Notes under the pieces: model-generated
The model's database searches: none
Seen by the model: only the letters and a program-made list of their open reading frames with translations
What the model was told of the DNA's origin: nothing
Program-made: the position numbers and the translations under genes
Part shown: positions 1 through 8,610 of the stretch, piece by piece
Layout: each line of letters begins with the position of its first letter
Position numbering within the stretch: the first letter of the stretch is position 1
Origin: an uncultured Cryptobacterium sp.
Lineage (GTDB): Bacteria; Actinomycetota; Coriobacteriia; Coriobacteriales; Eggerthellaceae
Assembly: GCA_900554685.1 (NCBI GenBank)
Contig: USIG01000007.1
Location: 1-28,430 of the forward strand
Length of the DNA stretch: 28,430 nt
Direction of reading: 5' to 3'

Positions 1-1
1 T

Positions 2-1102
2 GCTACGGTTGTTTATCCGTATTTATTGAATCTTTTTGAGTACAGACGTTGTGGCGGTATCTCTGATGAAGAAATCATTAGCTCTTTGTGTTCGATAGAA
101 ACATTTCTATTTAGACGTTGGGTTTGTAAGGTTCCTACGAATGCACTAAATAAAGTTTTCGAAACGCTTCATAATGAAACTCTTCGGGGTGTTGCCGATG
201 GAGGGGATTATTCGGATGTTCTCAATAAAGTTTTATTAGGGAAAGAAGGAAGCGGACGGTTCCCCAGGGATGCTGAATTTATGGAATCCTTTGGTCAAAG
301 AGACTTTTATCGTATTGCAAACAATAAATACTATTTGTATGACCGTCTTGAAAATGGCGACAGTCTAGAGCGCGTCAATGTGGTTGATAATCTGCAGAAC
401 GATGTTTATAGCGTTGAGCATATTATGCCCCAGACATTGTCTAATAGTTGGATGAGGGATCTTGGGGATAACTATGAATCAATCCATGATAAATGGTTAA
501 ACAGTATGGCAAACTTAACACTTACTGCTTACAACTCAAAATACAGTAATAGGCGGTTTGTTGAAAAACGTGATATGGAAAATGGCTTTAAGTCTTCAGG
601 ATTCCGTATAAATAATTACGTGTGTCAACAAGAGGCTTGGGGAGAAAAGCAATTAGAAGAACGCAATAGCTTAATGCGTAAACGTTTTTTGCAGCTGTGG
701 CCAATGATTACTTCTACGTTTGAATGGAGTAATGACTCATATGAAGAGCATGCGCTAGATGATGATTTTGATTTTACTGGAAGAAAAATTGCTGCGTACA
801 GCTTTATGGGCTCGAGATTTACAGTAAAAAATTGGGCCGATATGATTTGCGGAGTCCTATCAATGGTGTATGAGCTTGATCCAGTAGTGCTTTTGAAGTA
901 TGTACCTGATGGTGCTGACTTTCCTGGGCGATATTTCCACTCAACAGAAAATGGCTATGGTTTTAAAGTCGGAGAAGGAGTTTACTTTAATCCAGGCAGC
1001 TCTACGTGGACAAAGATTGAAGCTCTTAAAAAAGTATTTGCTTCAACGGGAATTGATCCTTCTGAGTTGACGTTTGAGCTTTACAAAAATAAAGAAGAAT
1101 AG
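2..1102 (+). CDS. DUF262/DUF1524 (GmrSD-like) restriction nuclease, C-terminal part
   Basis: Partial gene: the frame is open to the left edge of the window, so the true start and the N-terminal DUF262 domain lie outside. The visible 366 residues contain the DUF1524 HNH-type core EHIMPQT at about residues 139-145 of the fragment, followed by the typical MANLTLTAYN segment with conserved Asn residues about 25 positions later. DUF262 plus DUF1524 is the architecture of the GmrSD/BrxU/SspE type IV restriction enzymes, in which an NTPase-like half drives an HNH nuclease that cuts modified or foreign DNA. The C-terminal 120 residues form a separate domain seen behind DUF1524 in this family. The gene is 51 bases from the methyltransferase downstream and probably shares its transcript. 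Family assignment is firm. The substrate (modified or unmodified DNA) cannot be read from this fragment. Confidence 0.85.
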   Translation, partial: ATVVYPYLLNLFEYRRCGGISDEEIISSLCSIETFLFRRWVCKVPTNALNKVFETLHNETLRGVADGGDYSDVLNKVLLGKEGSGRFPRDAEFMESFGQRDFYRIANNKYYLYDRLENGDSLERVNVVDNLQNDVYSVEHIMPQTLSNSWMRDLGDNYESIHDKWLNSMANLTLTAYNSKYSNRRFVEKRDMENGFKSSGFRINNYVCQQEAWGEKQLEERNSLMRKRFLQLWPMITSTFEWSNDSYEEHALDDDFDFTGRKIAAYSFMGSRFTVKNWADMICGVLSMVYELDPVVLLKYVPDGADFPGRYFHSTENGYGFKVGEGVYFNPGSSTWTKIEALKKVFASTGIDPSELTFELYKNKEE

Positions 1103-1153
1103 TCTCAAGAAGATAACAATTAAATTATTTGTAATAGAGAAAGCAACAATTAC

Positions 1154-3133
1154 TTGGGCGGACACGCAAACATAACGTTAAATATATCCAAAGATTTAGA
1201 ACGCTATGCAAAAAATGGCGTTCTTGATGTGCTGCTTAAAGATCATTCAACAGGTAAGAATATCGTATGGGCTACCTCGGCATATGTAAATCGAGGGATA
1301 GGGTATGAGCCAGAAAGTGAAATTACTCCAGATGCTATCTCAAAGAATAATTTAGGTGTTATCAAAACTCGTGCGGAAAAAGCGGCCGAAGAGCAAGCTT
1401 CTCTTACAAAATCTTTTGCTGAAGTATTTACTCCGACATGGGTTTGTAAATACATGATCGATGAAGTGGAGAGTGATAACGCGCTAATTTTAGATAGCAT
1501 GAATTCTATTCAAGACAAGCGTAAATATATACGTACAATAGCGCTTGAGATAACTTGTGGCGAGGCCCCGTTTATTACAAATCGGTATGATGCCGTTGAT
1601 GGCGTTTACATTTCCTTTGAGAAGCGAACGGGGATACTAGATCGAAAGTTACGCGTAGTCCAAGAAATTGCAACTTCATTTGATACTTGGAAAAAATGGG
1701 CACTTGAAGCGCTTAGGTCTGTATATGGTTATGAGTATCAAGGGGACAATCTTCTTATTGCTCGTTTTAATGTATTGCGGGCAGTTGAGGAAGCAGCAGA
1801 AGTTGCAGGTTATTCTCTTGCAACAGCTACGCTCAAAAGATTTGCGGAAACAATAAGCCACAATTTCTTTCAGATGGATGGACTTACTTATTGTGTTCCA
1901 TTTAAAGCATTAGATGAGTCATATTATCAACCCACACTTTTTGATTTTTTATCTGCAGAAGAAGACAATGAAGAAACAGCTGATAGAGATCCTGTTTTTG
2001 CCAAAATAATCAACTGGCAAACTTCTGAAGAAGTTGAGTTTAGGGATTTGCGAGGCGAGGGAACTGCCATGAAGTTTGATTTTATTATTGGAAATCCACC
2101 ATATCAAGAAGAGACGATTCAAAAGGAAGTTTCTACTAATCGACAAAAACCATCCAAGAACATTTTTCATTATTTTCAAATGCAGATTGATGAAATTGCT
2201 CGAAAAGGAACGGTTCTTATTTATCCTGGTGGTCGCTGGATTCATAGATCTGGGAAGGGATTAAAAGAGTTTGGTTTGAAACAAATTAATGATCCTCATC
2301 TTGCTATGCTAACTTTATACGCAAATGCTAAAGACTTATTTCCTACTGTTTCAATTGCGGATGGCATTTCTATTGTCGTCAAAAATAAAAGAAAAACGAC
2401 AGCAGGTTTTGAATATGAATATATAAAAGATGGAGAAAAATTTAAGACTTTTATGGAGAGCCCCGGTAGGGAATTAATGCCGCTAGACCCGCGCGATTGG
2501 AAGATCATAAATAAGATTGACCGTTTTGTTCTCGCGAGGGGGGGGGTTACTTATCTTCATCAAAGAATTCTGCCTAGATCGTTATTCGGCATCGAGAGTG
2601 ACTATATTGAGAAACATCCTGGGGTCCTTCGTCCGTTTTCTGGGCAATTTAATCAAGAAAACGAAATAAAGGTTTTTACCAATGATCGCGCCGGAAAAAT
2701 GGGACGTGCTAGATGGTTTGTTGGTCCGCTATCTATTATCAAAACAAATACAGCTTTTATTAATGAGTGGCAAGTAGTTGTTTCTAGCGCAAATGCTGGG
2801 GGACAAAAAAGGGATCGCCAGCTAGAAGTTATTGATAATCATTCGGTTTTTGGGCGTTCTCGTGTTGCATTGGGATCTTTCAAAACCCAAGAGGAAGCCA
2901 TAAATTTCTATAACTACGTAAATTCAATCATTATAAGATTTGCCTTTCTGATGACTGACGAAGCGCTTTCTTCGCTCGGAAAAAAAGTTCCAGATATTGG
3001 AGATTATTCCTCAAATAATGAGCTTATAGACTTTTCTCGAGATATCGACTTTCAATTATGTGAATTGATGCAGTTGACAACAGAGGATATGCGCTACATC
3101 AAACGTAGAGTTGAGAACGTTAGGAAGAAGTAG
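1154..3133 (+). CDS. Eco57I-like DNA methyltransferase of a restriction-modification system
   Basis: Probable DNA adenine (N6) methyltransferase, 659 residues, that protects host DNA in partnership with the helicase-nuclease encoded 9 bases downstream. Motifs in order: FTPTW at residues 92-96 (motif X region), a diverged SAM-binding motif I EITCGEAPF at 132-140, and the catalytic motif IV NPPY at 314-317. These match the Eco57I-type family whose members carry an EITCGEAP signature. The C-terminal half (about 400-659) would hold target recognition. The start is TTG at 1154. An in-frame stop at 1121-1123 limits any upstream start, and the Shine-Dalgarno is weak (AGAGAAAG). The A+T-rich codon use matches the genes on either side and differs from the fab cluster, which suggests horizontal transfer. 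Family is sure; modified base and site are unknown. Confidence 0.85.
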   Translation: MGGHANITLNISKDLERYAKNGVLDVLLKDHSTGKNIVWATSAYVNRGIGYEPESEITPDAISKNNLGVIKTRAEKAAEEQASLTKSFAEVFTPTWVCKYMIDEVESDNALILDSMNSIQDKRKYIRTIALEITCGEAPFITNRYDAVDGVYISFEKRTGILDRKLRVVQEIATSFDTWKKWALEALRSVYGYEYQGDNLLIARFNVLRAVEEAAEVAGYSLATATLKRFAETISHNFFQMDGLTYCVPFKALDESYYQPTLFDFLSAEEDNEETADRDPVFAKIINWQTSEEVEFRDLRGEGTAMKFDFIIGNPPYQEETIQKEVSTNRQKPSKNIFHYFQMQIDEIARKGTVLIYPGGRWIHRSGKGLKEFGLKQINDPHLAMLTLYANAKDLFPTVSIADGISIVVKNKRKTTAGFEYEYIKDGEKFKTFMESPGRELMPLDPRDWKIINKIDRFVLARGGVTYLHQRILPRSLFGIESDYIEKHPGVLRPFSGQFNQENEIKVFTNDRAGKMGRARWFVGPLSIIKTNTAFINEWQVVVSSANAGGQKRDRQLEVIDNHSVFGRSRVALGSFKTQEEAINFYNYVNSIIIRFAFLMTDEALSSLGKKVPDIGDYSSNNELIDFSRDIDFQLCELMQLTTEDMRYIKRRVENVRKK

Positions 3134-3142
3134 GTAGAAATA

Positions 3143-6100
3143 ATGGCTCCCATAATTCAACCATTTACGCCAATTGTGCCGATGATTTATGCGTATACAA
3201 CTCCTGAAATCAAACGGCACGATGGATGGATTAAGATCGGTTATACCGACAAACAAACCGTCCAGGAGCGAATAAAGCAGCAAACGCATACTGTTGATGT
3301 CAGAGCACAGCTTGAATGGCAAGATAATGCTATGTATAAGGATGGCTCTGGGGAATATTTTCATGATACGGATTTTCATAACTATTTAACTCGACAAAAG
3401 GGCGTTGAAAAACAAGGCGATGCAAAAAATGAATGGTTCCATATAGAACCACAGCCTGCACGTTCGTATTTTGATGAATTCGCAATGCGCACCTATACGA
3501 TCGATACCGACCATTATGACTACACTTTACGTCCTGAACAGGAAAAAGCAGTTGATATTACGAAAGCTTATTTCGAAAATGGCGGCACTGAATTTTTGTG
3601 GAATGCTAAGCCTCGTTTTGGCAAGACCCTTACTGCATATGATTTAGTTCAGCAAATGGACTTCAAAATGGTGTTGGTGGTTACCAATCGTCCCTCAATT
3701 GCTAATTCTTGGGCTGATGACTTTATTAAATTTGTTGGTTGGCGTGGCAAGTATGTATTTGTTTCTGAAAATGATGCGGTAAGTAAGAAACAAGGGGTTG
3801 TTTCCCGAAATGATTATTTAAAAATTCGTCTCAATACTCCTGATAGTGAAAAGCCTAGCATGATTGCCTTTGAATCTTTACAGGGGCTTAAGGGGTCAGC
3901 TTATTTTGGAGGGAACTTTGATAAGCTTAAATGGATTGCAGACAATGAATTTGATTTGCTGATTGTTGATGAATCTCAGGAAGGCGTCGACACGCTTAAA
4001 ACAGAGCGTGCTTTCGATAACATTAGTCGTAAGCATACGCTCTATTTATCTGGTACGCCTTTTAAGGCTTTGGCAGATGGGCGTTTCAATGCTGATCAGA
4101 TATTTAACTGGTCGTATGCTGATGAACAATCTGCAAAAGAGAATTGGGATGGCGATTGTTATAACGCTTATGAGTCTCTTCCGCGATTGGAAATGTTTAC
4201 CTACCAGATGTCTCCCATAATTGAGGGTAAACTTTCTCAAGGAGCGGCGATTTCTGAAGATGACTATGCTGATTTTGCTTTTGATCTCAATGAGTTTTTC
4301 TCGACTGACGAACGTGGTGTTTTCAAATACAAAGACTCGATAGAGAAGTTTCTTGATGCGCTTACCACGCAGGAGAAATATCCTTTTTCAACGCCAGGAT
4401 TACGAGCAGAGCTTCCACATACGTTATGGTTGCTAAATCGTGTAGCAAGTGCAAAGGCGCTCGCTAAGATGCTAAAAGTGCATCCAGTATTCAAAGATTA
4501 CGAAGTAGTGGTAGCAGCCGGGGATGGCCGTCTTGAAGATGATGATTCTGTAGCCGAGGATGCCTTCAATAAGGTCCGTAAAGCTATAAACAATTACGAT
4601 AAGACCATCACTATTTCAGTTGGCCAATTAACGGTAGGTGTTACCGTCCCTGAGTGGTCTGCGGTGCTTATGCTTTCCAATATGAAGAGCCCTTCTTCTT
4701 ATATGCAGGCGGCTTTTCGTGTTCAGAACCCTTATGAGACAGATGTCATTATTGATGGTAGAAAGCAGCGTGTTCAAAAAGAACGGGCATATGTTTTTGA
4801 CTTCGACCCTGCAAGAACACTCACTGTATATGAAAGCTTTGCTAATAATCTGAGTGCTACCACTGCAGGTGGTAAAGGCACTGCTCAAGACCATGAACGA
4901 AATATTCGTAGGCTTCTGAATTTCTTTCCGGTAATCGGGGAGGACGAAGAAGGCAAGATGGTCGAGATTGACGCTAAAGCAGTCTTGACTATTCCGCGCC
5001 GATTAAAGAGCGTGGAGGTAGTACGTCATGGATTTATGTCCAATTATTTATTTAGCAACATAAGCAATATTTTTTCAGCGCCATCTGCAGTTACGCACAT
5101 CATTGAAAAGCTTACGCCAGCAGATGAAAAATCCTTTGATGCTCAAGTGAACACCCTTGAAGCAATGGGCGAAAATACCGTTGATGAATACGGCAATGTT
5201 GTGGTTCCAGAAGAATATGTTATCGGGAAATCGAAAGACCTATTTGGCTCGAAGATCTATGAAGTAGTTCAGTTTGATACCGACGATGCATTTGCTGATA
5301 TAGACGAACAAAGTGATACAGCGAAAATCCAAACGAAAGTCCGTGAGGTTAAAGAAGCACTGAAAGGGTCTGTCGAATATAACGTAGTGGATCCTGCTGC
5401 TGATGCTTACAATCTAAAATCGAGCAAGAGAAAGCAGTTGATCAAAGAAGCTAATCGCGCGATAGATACACAGGCAAAACGCATCGAAGATGATTTCCTG
5501 CAGAGTAAGCGGGTTGCTGAAATTGAGCGCGATAAACGCATTAAAGAAGCAGAGACATCTTACGAGATTGAGCAGGCAGAGACTGATTACAATTTAGCAG
5601 TCAAGACTGCCCTCAGCTCCCTTGGCTCTGCTATGCAGGAAATGGTAGACAACACTTCACATGACCAACCAATTGAAATTACCCGTAAGGTTGAAGAATT
5701 TAAGGCCCAAGAAGAGAAAAACTCCGTTGAAGATATGGTTCGTGCTCATTTGAGAGGTTTCTCTCGTACTATTCCAAGCTTCATTATGGCTTATGGTGAT
5801 CGCAATTTAACATTGGCAAATTTTGATGACTACACCGAAGATGATGTTTTTGAAGAAGTTACAGGCATCACTGAAGAGCAGTTTAGATTTCTTCGTGATG
5901 GTGGAACTTATATTGATGAAGAAACTGGTGAAGAAAAGTTTTTCGAAGGTAAACTTTTTGATGAGGTTGTATTTAATGACTCTATTCAACAGTTCCTTGA
6001 TAAGCGTGAGGAATTAGCAAACTATTTTGATGAATCTCATGCAGAGGATATCTTTGATTACATTCCTCCGCAAAGAACCAACCAGATTTTTACACCTCGA

Positions 6101-6478
6101 TGGGTAGTAAAGAAAATGGTTGATGATCTTGAAAAAGAGAATCCAGGTTGTTTTGATGATTCCTCCAATACCTTTGCGGACTTATACATGAAATCAGGGC
6201 TATATATTACTGAGATCGTAAAGCGTCTTTATAACAGTTCCCGTATAAAAGAAGAGATTCCCGATAACCAAGAGCGTATCAAGCATATCTTGCAGCATCA
6301 GGTTTATGGGATGGCACCAACGCGCATTATTTATCTGATTGCCACAAATTACATTTTAGGATTCGACGAAAGGCTAAAAGAAGAAACATCAAACTTTGCC
6401 GAGGTTGATTCAGCAGAGGCAGCAAAAAATGGAACACTTTCCGGTTTGGTCGAACAGTGCTTTGGTAAAGAGGAATAA
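3143..6478 (+). CDS. GIY-YIG nuclease / SF2 helicase with methyltransferase-like tail (restriction subunit)
   Basis: Restriction-type motor protein of 1111 residues. The N-terminal GIY-YIG (T5orf172-like) domain spans about 14-110, with IYAYTT, IKIGY and the arginine of QERIK, then EWFHI. The helicase core follows: Walker A PRFGKT at 157-162, Walker B DESQ at 276-279, SGTP at 303-306, and a motif V/VI region with TVGVTVP near 497 and QAAFRVQ near 522. A charged coiled-coil stretch lies around 760-850. The last 130 residues start with QIFTPRWVV (about 981-989), then DLYMKSGLY (about 1014-1022), resembling motifs X and I of an N6-adenine methyltransferase. No NPPY motif IV follows, so this tail is probably a docking or SAM-binding half rather than a complete enzyme. 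It likely translocates along DNA and cleaves in concert with the methyltransferase just upstream. Confidence 0.85.
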   Translation: MAPIIQPFTPIVPMIYAYTTPEIKRHDGWIKIGYTDKQTVQERIKQQTHTVDVRAQLEWQDNAMYKDGSGEYFHDTDFHNYLTRQKGVEKQGDAKNEWFHIEPQPARSYFDEFAMRTYTIDTDHYDYTLRPEQEKAVDITKAYFENGGTEFLWNAKPRFGKTLTAYDLVQQMDFKMVLVVTNRPSIANSWADDFIKFVGWRGKYVFVSENDAVSKKQGVVSRNDYLKIRLNTPDSEKPSMIAFESLQGLKGSAYFGGNFDKLKWIADNEFDLLIVDESQEGVDTLKTERAFDNISRKHTLYLSGTPFKALADGRFNADQIFNWSYADEQSAKENWDGDCYNAYESLPRLEMFTYQMSPIIEGKLSQGAAISEDDYADFAFDLNEFFSTDERGVFKYKDSIEKFLDALTTQEKYPFSTPGLRAELPHTLWLLNRVASAKALAKMLKVHPVFKDYEVVVAAGDGRLEDDDSVAEDAFNKVRKAINNYDKTITISVGQLTVGVTVPEWSAVLMLSNMKSPSSYMQAAFRVQNPYETDVIIDGRKQRVQKERAYVFDFDPARTLTVYESFANNLSATTAGGKGTAQDHERNIRRLLNFFPVIGEDEEGKMVEIDAKAVLTIPRRLKSVEVVRHGFMSNYLFSNISNIFSAPSAVTHIIEKLTPADEKSFDAQVNTLEAMGENTVDEYGNVVVPEEYVIGKSKDLFGSKIYEVVQFDTDDAFADIDEQSDTAKIQTKVREVKEALKGSVEYNVVDPAADAYNLKSSKRKQLIKEANRAIDTQAKRIEDDFLQSKRVAEIERDKRIKEAETSYEIEQAETDYNLAVKTALSSLGSAMQEMVDNTSHDQPIEITRKVEEFKAQEEKNSVEDMVRAHLRGFSRTIPSFIMAYGDRNLTLANFDDYTEDDVFEEVTGITEEQFRFLRDGGTYIDEETGEEKFFEGKLFDEVVFNDSIQQFLDKREELANYFDESHAEDIFDYIPPQRTNQIFTPRWVVKKMVDDLEKENPGCFDDSSNTFADLYMKSGLYITEIVKRLYNSSRIKEEIPDNQERIKHILQHQVYGMAPTRIIYLIATNYILGFDERLKEETSNFAEVDSAEAAKNGTLSGLVEQCFGKEE

Positions 6479-6532
6479 TAAAACCGAATAGATGTAATGT
6501 GTTGCTTTGATTTTGAATGGTAGGTAAAAGCT

Positions 6533-7183
6533 ATGGCAAAGCCAAAGATTGGTCTTGGGGATATCAAAAACGCTATTGATTTCGGTAAGGAAGTTCTACC
6601 TTATGTGGAACCCACCGTTAAAAAATATGGGCCTATCGTGGCTGAGCAAATTTCTCAAAAAGCTGGACAGGCTGGCAATGCTGTTAAAGGTTTTCAGGGT
6701 GCTGTTTTTGAAAAGGCTCAACAAATCAAAGACAACAAGGCGCATAAGAAAGAGTTGGAGGAAGCTCGAAATCGCGCAATAACAAGCTCCATATCATCGG
6801 TTTCAGCTGAAGAGTTCTTCAAAAGTTTTGAAGCGAATATTTCCGATGTAAATGATCTTAAAACCGGTTATATGGCAATTTCTGGTTGCTATGTCATATT
6901 GACTATGAAGTCAAATCGTGAAAAAGATTTATCTGAGTACAAAGACGTGTATGTGGGTTGTAGCGATACTATTGGTTTTGACGTCTACTCGCAGCTATGT
7001 GGTTTTGGCAACGTTGATGTTTATGCTGATTTTAAATTTAAGCAGCCTATGAAGATCCTGATTTACCCATGCGATAGTGATCAATTGGAAAGTCGCTATG
7101 CTTCTCTTGTCCAAGATTTTCAATCTGTTTCATCTTATAACAAATGGGAAGCTATGAAATCCGAACAGTCTAGTGCGCAATAG
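6533..7183 (+). CDS. Uncharacterised protein with a probable degenerate GIY-YIG fold
   Basis: 216 residues, ATG start preceded by GGTAGG. No family is recognised with certainty. Residues 1-90 are rich in Ala, Lys and Gln and predict long helices. From about 115 the sequence reads GCYVI (118-122), then YVGCS (140-144), then GNVDVYADFKFKQP, then Glu186 in a helix. This spacing looks like the two strands of a GIY-YIG nuclease followed by its glutamate helix. The arginine normally found in the first helix after YIG is absent: the region reads SDTIGFDVYSQL. If the fold is right, the protein may bind rather than cut DNA, or act differently. The gene lies 54 bases after the helicase and 11 bases before the next gene, so it appears to be part of the defence operon. 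No signal peptide or membrane segment is seen. Confidence 0.7.
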   Translation: MAKPKIGLGDIKNAIDFGKEVLPYVEPTVKKYGPIVAEQISQKAGQAGNAVKGFQGAVFEKAQQIKDNKAHKKELEEARNRAITSSISSVSAEEFFKSFEANISDVNDLKTGYMAISGCYVILTMKSNREKDLSEYKDVYVGCSDTIGFDVYSQLCGFGNVDVYADFKFKQPMKILIYPCDSDQLESRYASLVQDFQSVSSYNKWEAMKSEQSSAQ

Positions 7184-7194
7184 GGTGATGATCA

Positions 7195-8358
7195 GTGAAA
7201 GACAACGAGCTTGCTCCTGTGATCGTCGAAATCGTAAAGCCTGAAGAATTAGATCAAATTTCTGTATTGGGCAAAATCGATAAGGATAATTCTGGCAGAG
7301 TTAGCCTAACGGGAAAAGTCGATGCGGTACTAGGGGCGGCATCTAATGTTTTGGATGCTGCTGGGAGCACTAACCTTTATAAGGTGGAGGTTCCTGATGG
7401 GTATACGCTGCAAAACCTTATTGATTCAAAGAGAAAAGATGGTTCAGTCCGTGCATTAGTGAAAGATGCCAATGGCAAGCTTAATGGAGATGTATCATTA
7501 AGACTTAACGGAATAAGTCCTGCTCAGGTTGCTTCTGTGAGTTTATCGGCGGCAGCTATGGTTGTTGGTCAGGCGTATATGACTGAGATTAGCGATAGTC
7601 TGAACAATATTGACGCGAAACTTGATAGTGTTATAGCGATGATTGCCGGTGAGCAAAAGGCAAAAGTTAAAAACGCAATTGATATTGCTAGGACCTATAT
7701 AAAGCTTTTTGAGGATTATCAGGGAAAACCTTCTGAAGCCTTACAGGCTGCTCGAATTGAAATTGAATCTCGTTATAACGATATTGGTGAGGTAATTGAT
7801 TGGATTACCGAACAACTTTCTGATATTGAAAAGCAGGCACGAGAAGCTAAGCCTACTGAAAAGGAAATTTCAGCACTACTTGATGAACTAAATTCTTATA
7901 AAGAGCAGTTTGAATTATGCTTGCAAGCTTTATCGGCGCTTGCTCTAACGCGTATGTACTACGATGGAAGTGTTGATCAGCGTAGTGCTTTGGTAGAACA
8001 GCAGCGAATTACACTGAAGTCGCAACGATTTCTTGAGAGACATCAGATAGTTTCTGGCATTATTGAGCTTCAGATTGGCGCTTTGAAAGGCGTTCCTGTC
8101 GCACTGCCGCAAGGGGATAGCGAAAAGAGTGTTTTTAAACGGCTTACCTCTCAAACTCCTAGAGCAGCGGCGAAAGAGCAGCTGCTTACCACCAAAACAA
8201 AAATGCAAATGAAATTACGAGAATCCAAGAGCGAACTTAAAGAGCATTTAGGCGACTATGCTGCAGGCATTAATCGGGTTGCTTTTCTTGGGCAAGCGAC
8301 GCACACAATGCTTACGGATGGAACCGATTTCTACATCATTGAGGATAAAAAGGAATAA
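7195..8358 (+). CDS. Uncharacterised coiled-coil protein, last gene of the defence operon
   Basis: 387 residues from a GTG start at 7195, 11 bases after the preceding stop and preceded by GGGTGATGA. I do not recognise the family. The N-terminal 110 residues look like mixed alpha/beta. A short Ala/Ser/Val-rich, fairly hydrophobic helix follows (about 115-135). Long charged heptad-like helices (about 140-265 and 325-365) then predict coiled coil. There is no Walker motif, HNH, PD-D/E or HEPN motif, and no signal peptide. A helical protein with one hydrophobic patch could be a scaffold or a membrane-acting effector, but that is speculation. Tight linkage with the gene before it suggests the two act together. 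The terminator about 100 bases downstream ends the operon. Confidence 0.7.
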   Translation: MKDNELAPVIVEIVKPEELDQISVLGKIDKDNSGRVSLTGKVDAVLGAASNVLDAAGSTNLYKVEVPDGYTLQNLIDSKRKDGSVRALVKDANGKLNGDVSLRLNGISPAQVASVSLSAAAMVVGQAYMTEISDSLNNIDAKLDSVIAMIAGEQKAKVKNAIDIARTYIKLFEDYQGKPSEALQAARIEIESRYNDIGEVIDWITEQLSDIEKQAREAKPTEKEISALLDELNSYKEQFELCLQALSALALTRMYYDGSVDQRSALVEQQRITLKSQRFLERHQIVSGIIELQIGALKGVPVALPQGDSEKSVFKRLTSQTPRAAAKEQLLTTKTKMQMKLRESKSELKEHLGDYAAGINRVAFLGQATHTMLTDGTDFYIIEDKKE

Positions 8359-8457
8359 CCACGAAAGAAGGCTAGGCATTTGCCACAGAACCGACAAGAT
8401 CAGAAGAGCCTTCTCTTGAGCGCTATCAAAGGCGAGCTTTGCGGAAAGACTACGTTG

Positions 8458-8500
8458 TTCAATGCACTGAACAAAAATGTTCAGTACATTGAATATTTTT
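8458..8500 (+). terminator. Intrinsic terminator of the defence operon
   Basis: A 16-bp stem with a single C/A mismatch (arms 8458-8473 and 8478-8493), a four-base AAAA loop and a TATTTTT tail. It lies about 100 bases after the stop of the coiled-coil gene. Read directly from the sequence. Confidence 0.85.
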
Positions 8501-8535
8501 GCTTTGTGGCTGCTTTTACGTTGCTTCAGAGGGCA

Positions 8536-8576
8536 ATAGCTACAAAGGGGCTTATTGTCAGTCCCTTTGTAGCTAT
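8536..8576. repeat. 14-bp perfect inverted repeat between convergent genes
   Basis: Arms ATAGCTACAAAGGG (8536-8549) and its exact complement (8563-8576) with a 13-base loop. No T tract follows on either strand, so it is not a textbook terminator. It sits between the end of the defence operon and the end of the HIRAN gene read from the other strand, and could stabilise 3' ends or act as a second, Rho-assisted stop. Confidence 0.7.
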
Positions 8577-8610
8577 GAGTCTGCGATAAAGCACTTTGGC
8601 TACGAGTGCT

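Noticed and set aside
3056..3379. 107-residue open frame antisense to the methyltransferase-helicase junction
   Set aside because: No ribosome binding site, no recognisable domain, and both overlapped genes are well supported; it is a frame shadow.
8380..8589. 69-residue open frame with a GKTTLFNAL stretch resembling a P-loop
   Set aside because: It spans the intrinsic terminator and the following inverted repeat, lacks the correct Walker A spacing, begins with TTG and has no family resemblance. The resemblance is chance or a decayed scrap.
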